From assembly GCF_015352445.1 (NCBI RefSeq), contig NZ_JADKPO010000012.1, positions 1 through 64,000 of the forward strand: DNA of 64,000 nt, read 5' to 3'. The DNA comes from Nocardioides agariphilus (lineage in GTDB: Bacteria; Actinomycetota; Actinomycetes; Propionibacteriales; Nocardioidaceae). Below, piece by piece: positions 44,975-53,192 of this stretch. Position 1 is the first letter of the stretch; every line of letters begins with the position of its first letter. Position numbers and translations under genes: made by a program. Under the pieces are notes generated by a model. The model was not told the origin of the DNA. It saw only the letters and a list, made by a program, of their open reading frames with translations, and did not search any database.

Positions 44975-45492
44975 CTGGCGACCTGCTCCGCGTTGGTGAT
45001 CGCCCATGAATCACCATCGCCACGCATCGAGATTAAGTAGGTAAGACGTCCGCCTGGCAGGGTCGTCGGCTGACTTTCCCTGTTCTCCTTGTACCGAGTG
45101 CGGGTCGACTTGACGTCGATCGTGACTTGCGTTCGGCCCTCGTCATCAGACCTTGCGTCTCGAACGCGCAGAATCATCCAGCCGCGCGTCCTCACATAAC
45201 CGCCGGCTGCGTAAATGTCCCGGATCCGATCCGCGTATTCGACGCAACCGGAGCACTTCGCCGACATCGCCCGATACTCAGTGCCATCGCCGGTGTTCTG
45301 CATGTGCGTGTCTGCCTCCACCCACCGCCGAACGAACTCCTCCGGCGTCTCCCGCTCGGGCGTCGGGGTCGACGTGGGCGCGGAAGAGGTCGGGACTGAG
45401 GGAGTGGGTCCGGCGGTGGAGGAGGCGTCGCCGCTGCAGCCCGATACCCACAGCGACGCGATGCACGACAGCACCAGCAACAGACGAGTCAC
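44971..45492 (-). CDS. Lipoprotein, DUF6318-like
   Basis: A 173-residue lipoprotein with the lipobox VSGC at about 16-19 after a short signal. A Ser/Thr/Pro linker is followed by ETPEEFVRRWVEADTHMQNTGD and CSGCVEYADRI, which resemble the DUF6318 family as I recall it. It starts at GTG 45492 and is translationally coupled to the PKD-protein gene. The two may form an exported pair of unknown role. Such pairs seem to be multi-copy in related genomes, which is from memory. Confidence 0.75.
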   Translation of the reverse strand: MTRLLLVLSCIASLWVSGCSGDASSTAGPTPSVPTSSAPTSTPTPERETPEEFVRRWVEADTHMQNTGDGTEYRAMSAKCSGCVEYADRIRDIYAAGGYVRTRGWMILRVRDARSDDEGRTQVTIDVKSTRTRYKENRESQPTTLPGGRLTYLISMRGDGDSWAITNAEQVAR

Positions 45493-45615
45493 GACGAGTT
45501 GCCCTCCCGAGACGAGGTGACCGACGGCGGGACGCTAGCGAAATCTGGACGCCTCGAACGGGCTGGTCTCGCGATTGTGGATGAACTTGCCGATTTGGTG
45601 TCACGACTCGGTGGC

Positions 45616-45652
45616 TTGACCCGGGGTACCCGCGGTCCCCATAATTCATCAC
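45616..45652 (+). promoter_or_regulatory. Promoter of the ABC exporter with operator-like spacer
   Basis: TTGACC at 45616-45621 and CATAAT at 45640-45645 with an 18-bp spacer form a good housekeeping promoter. Transcription would start about at the ATG (45653), so the mRNA is probably leaderless; no ribosome site is seen. The spacer contains GGGGTACC then GGTCCCC, an imperfect palindrome placed where a repressor would block RNA polymerase. Confidence 0.6.
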
Positions 45653-46375
45653 ATGATGAAAAACGCGGTTGAGGTCGCGGACCTCGTCGTGCGGCGCGGT
45701 GGCCGTGAGGTGCTCAGGAGCATCGGCTTCACCATCGAGCGGGGCAGTGTCACCGGTCTGCTCGGTCCCAGTGGCTGCGGCAAGTCGACGCTCATGCGCT
45801 CGCTGGTCGGCGTACAGCAGCTCACCAGCGGCACCGTGAAAGCGTTCGGCGAGGAGGCGGGCGCCAAGGCGCTACGCAGCCGGATCGGCTACGTCACCCA
45901 GGCCGCGAGCGTCTACGACGACCTCACCGTGACCGAGAACCTGAACTTCTTCGCCAAGGTCCTCGGCGTCAACAAGGGCGAGGTCGCCGAGGCGATCGAC
46001 GCCGTCGACCTGCGCAGCCACGCGGACGTCGTCGTCGGCCAGCTCAGCGGCGGGCAGCGCAGTCGAGCCAGTCTCGCCGTCGCTCTGCTCGGCGACCCCG
46101 ACCTGCTGGTGCTCGACGAGCCGACCGTCGGCCTGGACCCCGTGCTCCGGCGCGACCTGTGGGAGCTGTTCCACCGCATCGCCGCCCGCGGCGCTGCCGT
46201 CTTCGTCAGCAGCCACGTGATGGACGAGGCCGACCGTTGCGACCGCTTGATGCTGATGCGCGACGGCGTGATCATCGCCGACGACACGCCTCTGCGGATC
46301 TGCGAGAAGACCCGCACCGACGACATCGAGAGCGCGTTCCTGGCGCTCGTGGAAGGCGCTGGAGACCAGTCATGA
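45653..46375 (+). CDS. ABC transporter ATP-binding protein
   Basis: A 240-residue ATPase of the DrrA/NatA-like exporter class. Walker A GPSGCGKST is at 38-46, the Q-loop is VTQAASVYDDLT, the signature LSGGQRSR and Walker B LLVLDEPTVGLDP follow. It is coupled to the permease gene by ATGA overlap. Such two-gene sets export drugs, lipids or toxic ions. The promoter with an operator-like spacer suggests induction by a repressor not encoded next to it. Confidence 0.93.
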   Translation: MMKNAVEVADLVVRRGGREVLRSIGFTIERGSVTGLLGPSGCGKSTLMRSLVGVQQLTSGTVKAFGEEAGAKALRSRIGYVTQAASVYDDLTVTENLNFFAKVLGVNKGEVAEAIDAVDLRSHADVVVGQLSGGQRSRASLAVALLGDPDLLVLDEPTVGLDPVLRRDLWELFHRIAARGAAVFVSSHVMDEADRCDRLMLMRDGVIIADDTPLRICEKTRTDDIESAFLALVEGAGDQS

Positions 46376-47106
46376 ACCCGCGCATCACCTTCGCGGTCGC
46401 CACCCGCGTACTCACCCAGGTACGCCGCGACCACCGGACCGCGGCCATGTTGCTGGTCCTGCCGTGCCTGCTGATGACCTTGCTGTGGTGGATGTTCGAG
46501 GAGAGCGGCGCGGTGTTCGACCGGCTCGGTCCCGGACTGCTGGCGATGTTCCCGTTCATCATCATGTTCTTGGTGACGAGCGTGACCACACTGCGCGAGC
46601 GCAGTTCCGGGACCCTCGAACGGCTCCTCGCGATGCCGATGGGCAAGCTCGACTTCCTGGTGGGCTATGCGATCGCGTTCGGCGTGGTCGCCGCCGTGCA
46701 GTCGGCGCTGGCTGTCGCGCTGTCGGTCGGACTGCTCGACCTCGACGTGCAGGGACCGGTCTGGCTCCTGACTGTCGTGGCGATCGCCGACGCCGTGCTC
46801 GGCAGTGCGCTCGGTCTGTTCGTCAGCGCGTTCGCGACGACGGAGTTCCAGGCGGTCCAGTTCATGCCGGCGTTCGTGGTGCCGCAGATCCTGCTGTGCG
46901 GGCTGTTCGTGCCTCGCGACCAGATGCCGACGGTGCTGGAGAAGATCAGCGACGTGCTGCCGCTGTCCTACGCGACCGACGCGATGCAGACCCTGACGCG
47001 CACCGCCGCCACGGGCGATGTCTGGCAGGACGTACTCGTGGTCGCAGCCTTCGCGATCGCGGCGCTCGGCCTCGGTGCGGCGACCTTGCGGCGCCGTACG
47101 CCCTGA
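46372..47106 (+). CDS. ABC-2 type transporter permease
   Basis: A 244-residue ABC-2 membrane protein with six hydrophobic segments. MLLVLPCLLMTLLWWMF is the first and the TLRERSSGTLERLLAMPM loop is the conserved ABC-2 cytoplasmic element. The FVPRDQMPTVLEKISDVLPLSYATDAM segment near the end is the family signature (DrrB/NodJ-like). The start lies in the ATPase stop codon. The substrate is unknown. Confidence 0.92.
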   Translation: MNPRITFAVATRVLTQVRRDHRTAAMLLVLPCLLMTLLWWMFEESGAVFDRLGPGLLAMFPFIIMFLVTSVTTLRERSSGTLERLLAMPMGKLDFLVGYAIAFGVVAAVQSALAVALSVGLLDLDVQGPVWLLTVVAIADAVLGSALGLFVSAFATTEFQAVQFMPAFVVPQILLCGLFVPRDQMPTVLEKISDVLPLSYATDAMQTLTRTAATGDVWQDVLVVAAFAIAALGLGAATLRRRTP

Positions 47107-47141
47107 ATGCGACGGGCGGCGCTCGGCGTAATCTGACGGCC

Positions 47142-48077
47142 ATGGCTCTCCTGCGCGAACCGCTGCTCCTCCTGTCACGCAGCGGCGTGGTCAAGAAGCT
47201 GGTGAGCACGATGCCTGTCTCGGCCGGCATCGTGAAGAGCTACGTGCCGGGCGAGACGACGGCGACGGCGGTCGAGGCGACCCGCGGACTGGTTGATGAC
47301 GACCTCAAGGTCACCCTCGACTTCCTCGGCGAGGACACCCTCGACGTCGAGCACGCCGACGCAACCGTGGCGGCGTACGTCGAGCTGCTCAGGGAGCTCT
47401 CCTCCCAGGGCCTGAGCCGCAGCGCCGAGGTCTCGGTCAAGCTGTCGGCGATCGGTCAGGCGCTGCAGGACGTGGGCCACAAGACCGCACTCGAGAACGC
47501 GCGCACCATCTGCCGTGCGGCCCGCAACGCCGGTACGACGGTCACGCTCGACATGGAGGACCACACCACCACCGACTCGACGCTGACGATCCTGCGCGAG
47601 CTGCGCAAGGACTTCCCCGAGACGGGGGCCGTGTTGCAGGCCTACCTGCACCGCACCGAGGCCGACTGTCGCGCACTCGCCTACGAGGGCTCGCGGGTGC
47701 GACTGTGCAAGGGCGCCTACAACGAGCCGGAGGAGGTCGCCTACCAGAGCCGCATCGACGTCGACCGGTCCTACGTGCGCTGCCTGAAGGTCCTGCTGGC
47801 CGGCCAGGGCTATCCGATGATCGCCAGTCACGACCCGCGGATCGTCGAGATCGCGTCGTCGCTGGCGAGCCGGTTCGGTCGGGCCCAGGGGTCCTACGAG
47901 TTCCAGATGCTCTACGGCATCCGCCCCGACGAGCAGCGCCGCCTGGCGAGGGCGGGGGAGACCGTGCGGGTCTACATCCCCTACGGGCAGGAGTGGTACG
48001 GGTATCTGATGAGACGCCTCGCGGAGCGACCGCAGAACCTGTCATTCTTCCTGAAGTCCCTCATCTCGAAGTCGTAG
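47142..48077 (+). CDS. Proline dehydrogenase
   Basis: A 311-residue FAD-dependent TIM-barrel enzyme that oxidises proline to 1-pyrroline-5-carboxylate, the monofunctional PutB type. Motifs include VSVKLSAIGQAL, VTLDMEDHTTTDSTL, YLHRTEADC, RLCKGAYNEP and the C-terminal YGIRPDEQRRL and VRVYIPYGQEWYGYLMRRLAERP with the Arg residues that hold the proline carboxylate. It lies directly upstream of proC, which catalyses the reverse overall step. P5C dehydrogenase is not in the window. Confidence 0.94.
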   Translation: MALLREPLLLLSRSGVVKKLVSTMPVSAGIVKSYVPGETTATAVEATRGLVDDDLKVTLDFLGEDTLDVEHADATVAAYVELLRELSSQGLSRSAEVSVKLSAIGQALQDVGHKTALENARTICRAARNAGTTVTLDMEDHTTTDSTLTILRELRKDFPETGAVLQAYLHRTEADCRALAYEGSRVRLCKGAYNEPEEVAYQSRIDVDRSYVRCLKVLLAGQGYPMIASHDPRIVEIASSLASRFGRAQGSYEFQMLYGIRPDEQRRLARAGETVRVYIPYGQEWYGYLMRRLAERPQNLSFFLKSLISKS

Positions 48078-48104
48078 TTCTCCAAGAAACAAAGGGAAAA
48101 GTCG

Positions 48105-48908
48105 ATGCCCCAGACCGCCATCATCGGCGCCGGCGTGATGGGCGAGGCCCTGCTCTCCGGGCTCGTCCGGGCGGGTCGCCGCGTCGATGACCTCATGGTC
48201 GGCGAGAAGCGTGCCGACCGTGCCAAGGAGCTCGAGGAGCGATACGGCGTCACGGTCGTCTCCAACGCCGAGGCCGCGCGCAAGGCCGACACCATCGCCC
48301 TCGTGGTCAAGCCGCAGGACATGAACGACGTCCTCGAGGAGATCGCTCCCGAACTGCGACCGGGCCAGCTGCTGGTCTCGATCGCAGCCGGCATCACGAC
48401 GTCCTACATCGAGTCGCGAGTGCCCGACGGTGTCGCCGTCGTACGTGTCATGCCCAACACCCCGGCGCTCGTCGACGAGGGCATGACCGCGATCGCCCCC
48501 GGCTCCCACTGCGACGACAGCCACCTGGCCGAGGCCGAGGGGCTGATGGGCTCGACCGGTCGGGTCCTGCGGGTGCCCGAGCGTCAGATGGACGCCGTGA
48601 CGGCGATCAGCGGCTCCGGCCCGGCGTACATCTTCTTCGTCGTCGAGTCGATGATCGAGGCGGGTGTGCACCTGGGCCTGCCACGCGCGACCGCGACCGA
48701 CCTCGTCATCCAGACCGTGGTGGGCTCGGCCAAGATGCTGCGCGAGACCGGCACCCACCCGGTGGTGCTGCGCGAGCAGGTCACCTCGCCTGGCGGCACG
48801 ACAGCGGCCGCCTTGCGCGAGCTGGAGACCCACCGCGTGCGTGCGGCGTTCCTGGCTGCGATGGAGGCAGCTCGCGATCGGTCGCGGGCGCTGGCCGAGG
48901 GCACCTGA
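48105..48908 (+). CDS. proC: Pyrroline-5-carboxylate reductase
   Basis: ProC (267 residues) reduces P5C to proline with NADPH. The Rossmann motif GAGVMG is at 8-13, VVKPQDM and VRVMPNTPALV bind cofactor and substrate, and the signature VTAISGSGPAYIFF with EQVTSPGGTTAAAL closes the active site. The start has an AAAGGGAAA ribosome site in an unusually A-rich 27-bp gap after the proline dehydrogenase gene. The context (Rv0500-like, with bldC and bS22 downstream in mycobacteria) is interrupted here by about 8 kb. Confidence 0.96.
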   Translation: MPQTAIIGAGVMGEALLSGLVRAGRRVDDLMVGEKRADRAKELEERYGVTVVSNAEAARKADTIALVVKPQDMNDVLEEIAPELRPGQLLVSIAAGITTSYIESRVPDGVAVVRVMPNTPALVDEGMTAIAPGSHCDDSHLAEAEGLMGSTGRVLRVPERQMDAVTAISGSGPAYIFFVVESMIEAGVHLGLPRATATDLVIQTVVGSAKMLRETGTHPVVLREQVTSPGGTTAAALRELETHRVRAAFLAAMEAARDRSRALAEGT

Positions 48909-48913
48909 CCCTG

Positions 48914-49075
48914 GCGCCGCGCGTCGGAAGTTCTTGTGCGCTTCGCGCACCCATGGCGCGCACTTCCCGGCGTTGCCGTCGCTCGCGAGACGACCGGGTA
49001 TGGCTTCGCTCCGGCGCCTTGCGACGCACACACCCTGAGCACGCCAACCGTTCAACAACTCCCGACGCGCGGCAC
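48914..49075. repeat. Long imperfect inverted repeat between proC and iclR
   Basis: A 23-nt arm at 48914-48936 and its inverse at 49053-49075 match at 20 positions and enclose about 116 bp rich in CGCTCGC-like motifs. It fills the whole gap between two convergent genes. Its right end touches the IclR stop codon. It could be a MITE-like remnant or a bidirectional terminator. Confidence 0.6.
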
Positions 49076-49842
49076 TAGTCGGTTCGCGCGACCGACGGCG
49101 GCCAGCCCGGCGCGCCGAGCTCGCGCGAGACGTTGCGGGCGGCCTCGCGCAGGAGCGTGAGCACGGTCTCGGGGATCGGCGAGTCGCTGGCCGGCATCAC
49201 GACCGCGATCGCAGCGACTGCCTCGCCGTCGCGGTCGGCGACGGGTACGGCGATCGAGGACTCGCCGAGCACGGCCTCCTCGTCCTCGAGCGCCCAGCCC
49301 GTCGCCAGTACTTCGGAGAGTGCCTTGTCGAGCTCGTCGACGTCGGTGATCGTCTCGGCGGTGAGGCTGCGCAGGGGTCCCTTGGCCACCACGGAGTCCT
49401 TGAACGCCGGGTGGTAGGCCAGCAGCACCTTGCCCAGCGCCGATGCGTGGGCCGGGATCGTCAGGCCGGTCTCGGGCATCTGTCGGGTGCCGTCCGGGCG
49501 CGGCTCGTGGTGGATCACGATGACCTCGGAGAAGAACTCCACGCCCATCCGCACGGCCAGTCCGGTGCGTTCGGCGAGGTCACCGGTCCAGCGCATGGCG
49601 CGGGCGCGTACGTCGAGGGTGTCGAGATAGACGTTGGACAGCTGGAGCAACGTCGGACCGAGCATGTAGCGCTGTCCGTGCGGCTCCTTGACCACCAGGC
49701 CGTGTGCCTGCAGGGACTTCACGATGCCGTGGACGGTCGACGGCGGCAGGTCGAGGACCGCGCCGAGGTCGCTGATGCCGAGGTGCCGTGAGCCCTGGAG
49801 GGCAGCGAGGATCTTGGCCGCACGGTCGATGGCTTGGATCAT
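49075..49842 (-). CDS. IclR family transcriptional regulator
   Basis: A 255-residue regulator. The winged helix is at about 1-65 (MIQAIDRAAKILAALQGS, then LGISDLGAVLDLPPSTVHGIVKSL in two stretches) and the IclR effector domain follows with ALGKVLLAY and VAAIAVVMPAS. ATG 49842 has a near-perfect AGGAGGT site. It diverges from the glpF-dhaKLM operon and resembles GylR-type glycerol regulators by context, so glycerol or dihydroxyacetone (phosphate) is the likely effector. Confidence 0.92.
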   Translation of the reverse strand: MIQAIDRAAKILAALQGSRHLGISDLGAVLDLPPSTVHGIVKSLQAHGLVVKEPHGQRYMLGPTLLQLSNVYLDTLDVRARAMRWTGDLAERTGLAVRMGVEFFSEVIVIHHEPRPDGTRQMPETGLTIPAHASALGKVLLAYHPAFKDSVVAKGPLRSLTAETITDVDELDKALSEVLATGWALEDEEAVLGESSIAVPVADRDGEAVAAIAVVMPASDSPIPETVLTLLREAARNVSRELGAPGWPPSVARTD

Positions 49843-49946
49843 CGCGCACCTCCTTCCGGCCGCCCATGGGTCACCGACGCCGTGGTGGGGCGCCTCACCT
49901 CTGACGCCCGAAGCATGGCACGAACCCGACGATTTTCGCGAACCTC

Positions 49947-49990
49947 TTGACTTGGTGCCCAGTTTCTGTGAACTATTCGACATTGTCGAA
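49947..49990 (+). promoter_or_regulatory. Promoter and palindromic operator of the glycerol/DHA operon
   Basis: TTGACT at 49947-49952 and AACTAT at 49971-49976 (18-bp spacer) form a plausible promoter. TTCGACATTGTCGAA at 49976-49990 is a perfect palindrome with a central T, placed over the start of transcription, where a bound IclR-type repressor would block it. The site lies 32 bp before the channel gene. Confidence 0.55.
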
Positions 49991-50021
49991 AGTGGTTCGC
50001 ATCACACGGAAGGGCACTGAG

Positions 50022-50795
50022 ATGGATGAAAACACGCGGTGGCAGAAGCTCGCGGCAGAGTTCCTGGGTACCGCCTTCCTGGTCTTCGTGGGTGTCGGCT
50101 CGGTCCCGGCTCTGCTGATCGTCAACGACGCCAACGGCTCCACCTTCAGTGGCTCCGACCTGGGGATCATCTCGCTGGCGTTCGCCACGATCGTGATCGT
50201 CACGGTGTACGTCTTCGGCTACATCAGCGGCAACCACATCAACCCGGCGGTCACCTTCGGCCTGGCGGCGACCGGCAAGTTCCCGTGGTCCGAGGTGCCG
50301 GCGTACGTCGTGGCCCAGGTGGCTGGTGCCATCGCGGGCGCCTTCACGATCGTGGGCGTGCTCGGTGACAAGGCGAGCGACGTGGGGCTCGGCGTCGCGG
50401 CGTACGGCGAGACGATCGCGTGGTACCAGGCGGCGTTCGCCGAGTTCATCGGTACGTTCTTGCTGGTGTTCGCGGTCTTCGGCGTGATCTACCGCAAGGC
50501 AGCGCCAGGCTGGGCCGGTCTGGCCATCGGCATGGTCGTCTTCGCTGCGATCATCCCCGTCGCGCCGACCACCGGCGCCTCGATCAACCCGGCCCGCACG
50601 ACCGGCCCGATGATCGTCCAGCAGCTCCTCGGCGGTGACATCTCGTGGGAGCAGTGGCCGGTGTACGTCGGCGCCGAGCTCCTCGCGGGTGTCGCAGCAG
50701 CACTGGCGTTCGGTTTCATTGCCCACACGCGTCAGGACACCGCGCCCGCCAGCGAGCGGGCCACTGTCCCCGCGGCCGTCCCAGCGGAGGTCTGA
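50022..50795 (+). CDS. MIP family channel (glycerol/dihydroxyacetone facilitator)
   Basis: A 257-residue major intrinsic protein with six membrane helices and two half-helices bearing NPA at 74-76 (GNHINPAVTFG) and at 189-191 (GASINPARTTG). After the second NPAR, glycerol facilitators usually have Asp and aquaporins Ser; here it is Thr, so selectivity cannot be read directly. Operon position with dhaKLM favours glycerol or dihydroxyacetone uptake. The long open frame before ATG 50022 covers the promoter and is not used. Confidence 0.9.
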   Translation: MDENTRWQKLAAEFLGTAFLVFVGVGSVPALLIVNDANGSTFSGSDLGIISLAFATIVIVTVYVFGYISGNHINPAVTFGLAATGKFPWSEVPAYVVAQVAGAIAGAFTIVGVLGDKASDVGLGVAAYGETIAWYQAAFAEFIGTFLLVFAVFGVIYRKAAPGWAGLAIGMVVFAAIIPVAPTTGASINPARTTGPMIVQQLLGGDISWEQWPVYVGAELLAGVAAALAFGFIAHTRQDTAPASERATVPAAVPAEV

Positions 50796-50798
50796 GTC

Positions 50799-51797
50799 AT
50801 GAAGAAGCTGATCAACAAGCCCGAGGATGTCCTCGCCGACGCGCTCAAGGGAGTCTCCGAGGCTCACCCCGAGCTCCGCGTCGACCACCAGCACCGCGTG
50901 ATCTACCGGGCGCAGCCCAAGGACCACGGCAAGGTCGCGCTGATCTCCGGCGGCGGCTCCGGCCACGAGCCACTGCACGGCGGGTTCGTCGGGGTCGGGA
51001 TGCTCGACGCGGCGTGCTGCGGGGAGGTGTTCACCTCGCCCACGCCCGACCAGATGGTCGAGGCCACCACCGTCGTCGACCAGGGCGCCGGCGTGCTGCA
51101 CATCGTGAAGAACTACACGGGCGACGTGATGAACTTCGAGATGGCGGGCGAGATGGCGGCCGCCGACTCCGGCGTACGCGTGGAGACCGTCGTCACCGAT
51201 GACGACGTCGCCGTGCAGGACTCCACGTGGACCGCAGGACGCCGCGGCGTCGGCGTCACGGTGCTCCTGGAGAAGATCGTCGGTGCCGCAGCCGAGGAAG
51301 GGCGCGACCTCGACGCCGTCCTTGACCTCTCGAAGCGGATCAACGCGCAGGGGCGCTCGATGGGCATGGCGCTGACGTCGTGCACCGTGCCTGCCGCCGG
51401 CAAGCCGACGTTCGACCTGCCCGAGGACCAGATGGAGATGGGCGTCGGCATCCACGGTGAGCCCGGGCGCAAGCGCGTGCCGCTCGCCGGCGCGGCCGAG
51501 ATCGCCGAGCAGCTCGTCGACCCGATCCTGTCCGACCTCGACTTCCAAGGCGGCCCGAGCATCGTCATGCTCAGCGGTCTGGGTGGCACGCCGCTCATCG
51601 AGCTCTACCTGCTGTACGGCGAGGTCGCGGTGCTGCTCGAGAAGGCCGGCGTCCAGGTGGCCCGGACGCTGGTGGGCGACTACATCACCTCGCTCGACAT
51701 GGCCGGCGCCTCGGTGACCGTGCTCAAGGCCGACGACGAGATCCTTCGCCTGTGGGATGCTCCGGTGAAGACAGCGGGCCTGCGATGGGGACTCTGA
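50799..51797 (+). CDS. dhaK: Dihydroxyacetone kinase subunit DhaK
   Basis: DhaK (332 residues) binds dihydroxyacetone covalently through a histidine hemiaminal. GGGSGHEPLHGG at 51-62 and the catalytic His219 in GIHGEPGR are present. With DhaL and DhaM it forms the PTS-dependent kinase that uses phosphoenolpyruvate, via HPr and DhaM, rather than ATP, to make dihydroxyacetone phosphate. It starts 3 bp after the channel gene. Confidence 0.96.
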   Translation: MKKLINKPEDVLADALKGVSEAHPELRVDHQHRVIYRAQPKDHGKVALISGGGSGHEPLHGGFVGVGMLDAACCGEVFTSPTPDQMVEATTVVDQGAGVLHIVKNYTGDVMNFEMAGEMAAADSGVRVETVVTDDDVAVQDSTWTAGRRGVGVTVLLEKIVGAAAEEGRDLDAVLDLSKRINAQGRSMGMALTSCTVPAAGKPTFDLPEDQMEMGVGIHGEPGRKRVPLAGAAEIAEQLVDPILSDLDFQGGPSIVMLSGLGGTPLIELYLLYGEVAVLLEKAGVQVARTLVGDYITSLDMAGASVTVLKADDEILRLWDAPVKTAGLRWGL

Positions 51798-51811
51798 CAG
51801 GAACTGTGGCC

Positions 51812-52462
51812 GTGACCGAATCCGTATCCGTTGCGACGCTGGTCGACTGGCTGTCGTCGTTCCGGGACGCGGTCCACGAGCAGGGCACGTACCTCACCGA
51901 GCTCGACTCCGCGATCGGCGACGCCGACCACGGTGCCAACCTGATCCGCGGCATGGACGCGGTGATGGGGGCAGTCGCGGGCGAGGTGTCGACTGTTGGG
52001 TCGGCGGGCGACCTGCTCAAGAAGGTCGGCATGACGCTGGTGACCTCGGTCGGGGGTGCGAGCGGGCCGCTGTACGGCACGTTCTTCCTGCGCGCCGCGA
52101 CAGCGACAGGTGATGCGACCTCGCTCGACGCTGCTGCGGTGCTGGCGATGCTGCGGGCAGGGCTCGAGGGGATCGTGGCGCGCGGCAAGGCCGAGGCGGG
52201 CGACAAGACGATGTACGACGCGCTCGCACCTGGCCTGGACGCCTTCGCGTCGGCCCTCGAGTCGGGTCGCGATGTCCTCGGTGCCGCGGAGGCGGCCGCC
52301 GATGCGGCTGCTGACGGTCGCGACGCCACCGAGCCGCTGATCGCTCTCAAGGGGCGGGCGTCGTACCTCGGCGAGCGCAGCGTCGGCCACATCGACCCGG
52401 GCGCTGCGTCGTCGGCACTGTTGCTCCGCGCGCTCGCGGACGCCCTGGCTGCTGCGGGCTGA
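51812..52462 (+). CDS. dhaL: Dihydroxyacetone kinase ADP-binding subunit DhaL
   Basis: DhaL (216 residues) holds the tightly bound ADP that shuttles phosphate from DhaM to DhaK-bound dihydroxyacetone. The magnesium site is Asp32, Asp37 and Asp39 in LDSAIGDADHGANL, and the GASGPLYGTFFLRAA loop binds nucleotide. GTG 51812 is preferred, with an AGGA site nine bases upstream; ATG 51785 and GTG 51806 are alternatives. It is followed by dhaM after 10 bp. Confidence 0.94.
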   Translation: MTESVSVATLVDWLSSFRDAVHEQGTYLTELDSAIGDADHGANLIRGMDAVMGAVAGEVSTVGSAGDLLKKVGMTLVTSVGGASGPLYGTFFLRAATATGDATSLDAAAVLAMLRAGLEGIVARGKAEAGDKTMYDALAPGLDAFASALESGRDVLGAAEAAADAAADGRDATEPLIALKGRASYLGERSVGHIDPGAASSALLLRALADALAAAG

Positions 52463-52472
52463 GGAGGACGAC

Positions 52473-53189
52473 GTGATCGGGATCGTCGTGGTCTCCCACA
52501 GTGCTGCCCTTGCGGCAGCAGCCGTGGCACTGGCCGAGGAGATGGTGCACGGATCGGGACCCGTCGTCGCGGTGGCGGCAGGGGCCGCGGGCGGCTTCGG
52601 CACCGACGCCACCGAGGTATCGGCCGCACTCGCCCGTGCGGCCTCGCCGGACGGCGTACTGGTCCTCATGGACCTCGGGTCCGCGGTCTTGAGCTCCGAG
52701 CTGGCCCTGGAGCTCTCGTCTCCCACCCATCCCGTGCGACTCAGCTCCGCGCCCCTCGTGGAGGGCCTGGTCGCTGCCGTGGTCCGGGCTGCGGGGGGCG
52801 CGGACCTCGAGACCGTGGCGCGCGAGGCCGAGGCGGCGCTGCTGCCGAAGGCCACCGCCCTTGCCGAGCACGGCCTGTCAGCGGCTCCCGCGCCCGCACT
52901 GGTCGCCGTACCGGGCGCGTCCGTGCGGCTCACCCTGGTCAACCCGCAGGGGCTGCACGCGCGGCCGGCCGCCCAGATCGCCACGGCGGTGGGGGCCCTG
53001 GCTGCCGAGGTCGCGGTCGAGGCCGGGGGACGGCGGGCCGACGCGGCCAGCTCCCTGGAGCTGATGACGCTGGCGGCCGGGCAGGGTACGGAGATCACCG
53101 TCTCCGCTACCGGGGCCGACGCCGAGCAGGCGATCGCCACGGTGAGCGAGCTGGTACTGGCGGGGTTCGGGGAGCTCGAGGCGAGCTGA
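52473..53189 (+). CDS. dhaM: PTS-dependent DHA kinase phosphotransferase subunit DhaM with fused HPr domain
   Basis: A 238-residue fusion. Residues 1-130 form the EIIA-Man-like DhaM domain with phospho-His9 in VVSHSAALA. Residues 150-238 form an HPr domain with phospho-His162 in PQGLHARPAAQ. E. coli DhaM also has an EI-like third domain, which is absent here, so phosphate must come from a general EI encoded elsewhere. The start is GTG with a strong GAGGAGG site. It ends 3 bp from the convergent methyltransferase gene. Confidence 0.94.
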   Translation: MIGIVVVSHSAALAAAAVALAEEMVHGSGPVVAVAAGAAGGFGTDATEVSAALARAASPDGVLVLMDLGSAVLSSELALELSSPTHPVRLSSAPLVEGLVAAVVRAAGGADLETVAREAEAALLPKATALAEHGLSAAPAPALVAVPGASVRLTLVNPQGLHARPAAQIATAVGALAAEVAVEAGGRRADAASSLELMTLAAGQGTEITVSATGADAEQAIATVSELVLAGFGELEAS

Positions 53190-53192
53190 AGG

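Noticed and set aside
44162-45492. A toxin-immunity pair
   Set aside because: Both products are exported and neither shows a toxin domain; the idea has no sequence support beyond coupling.
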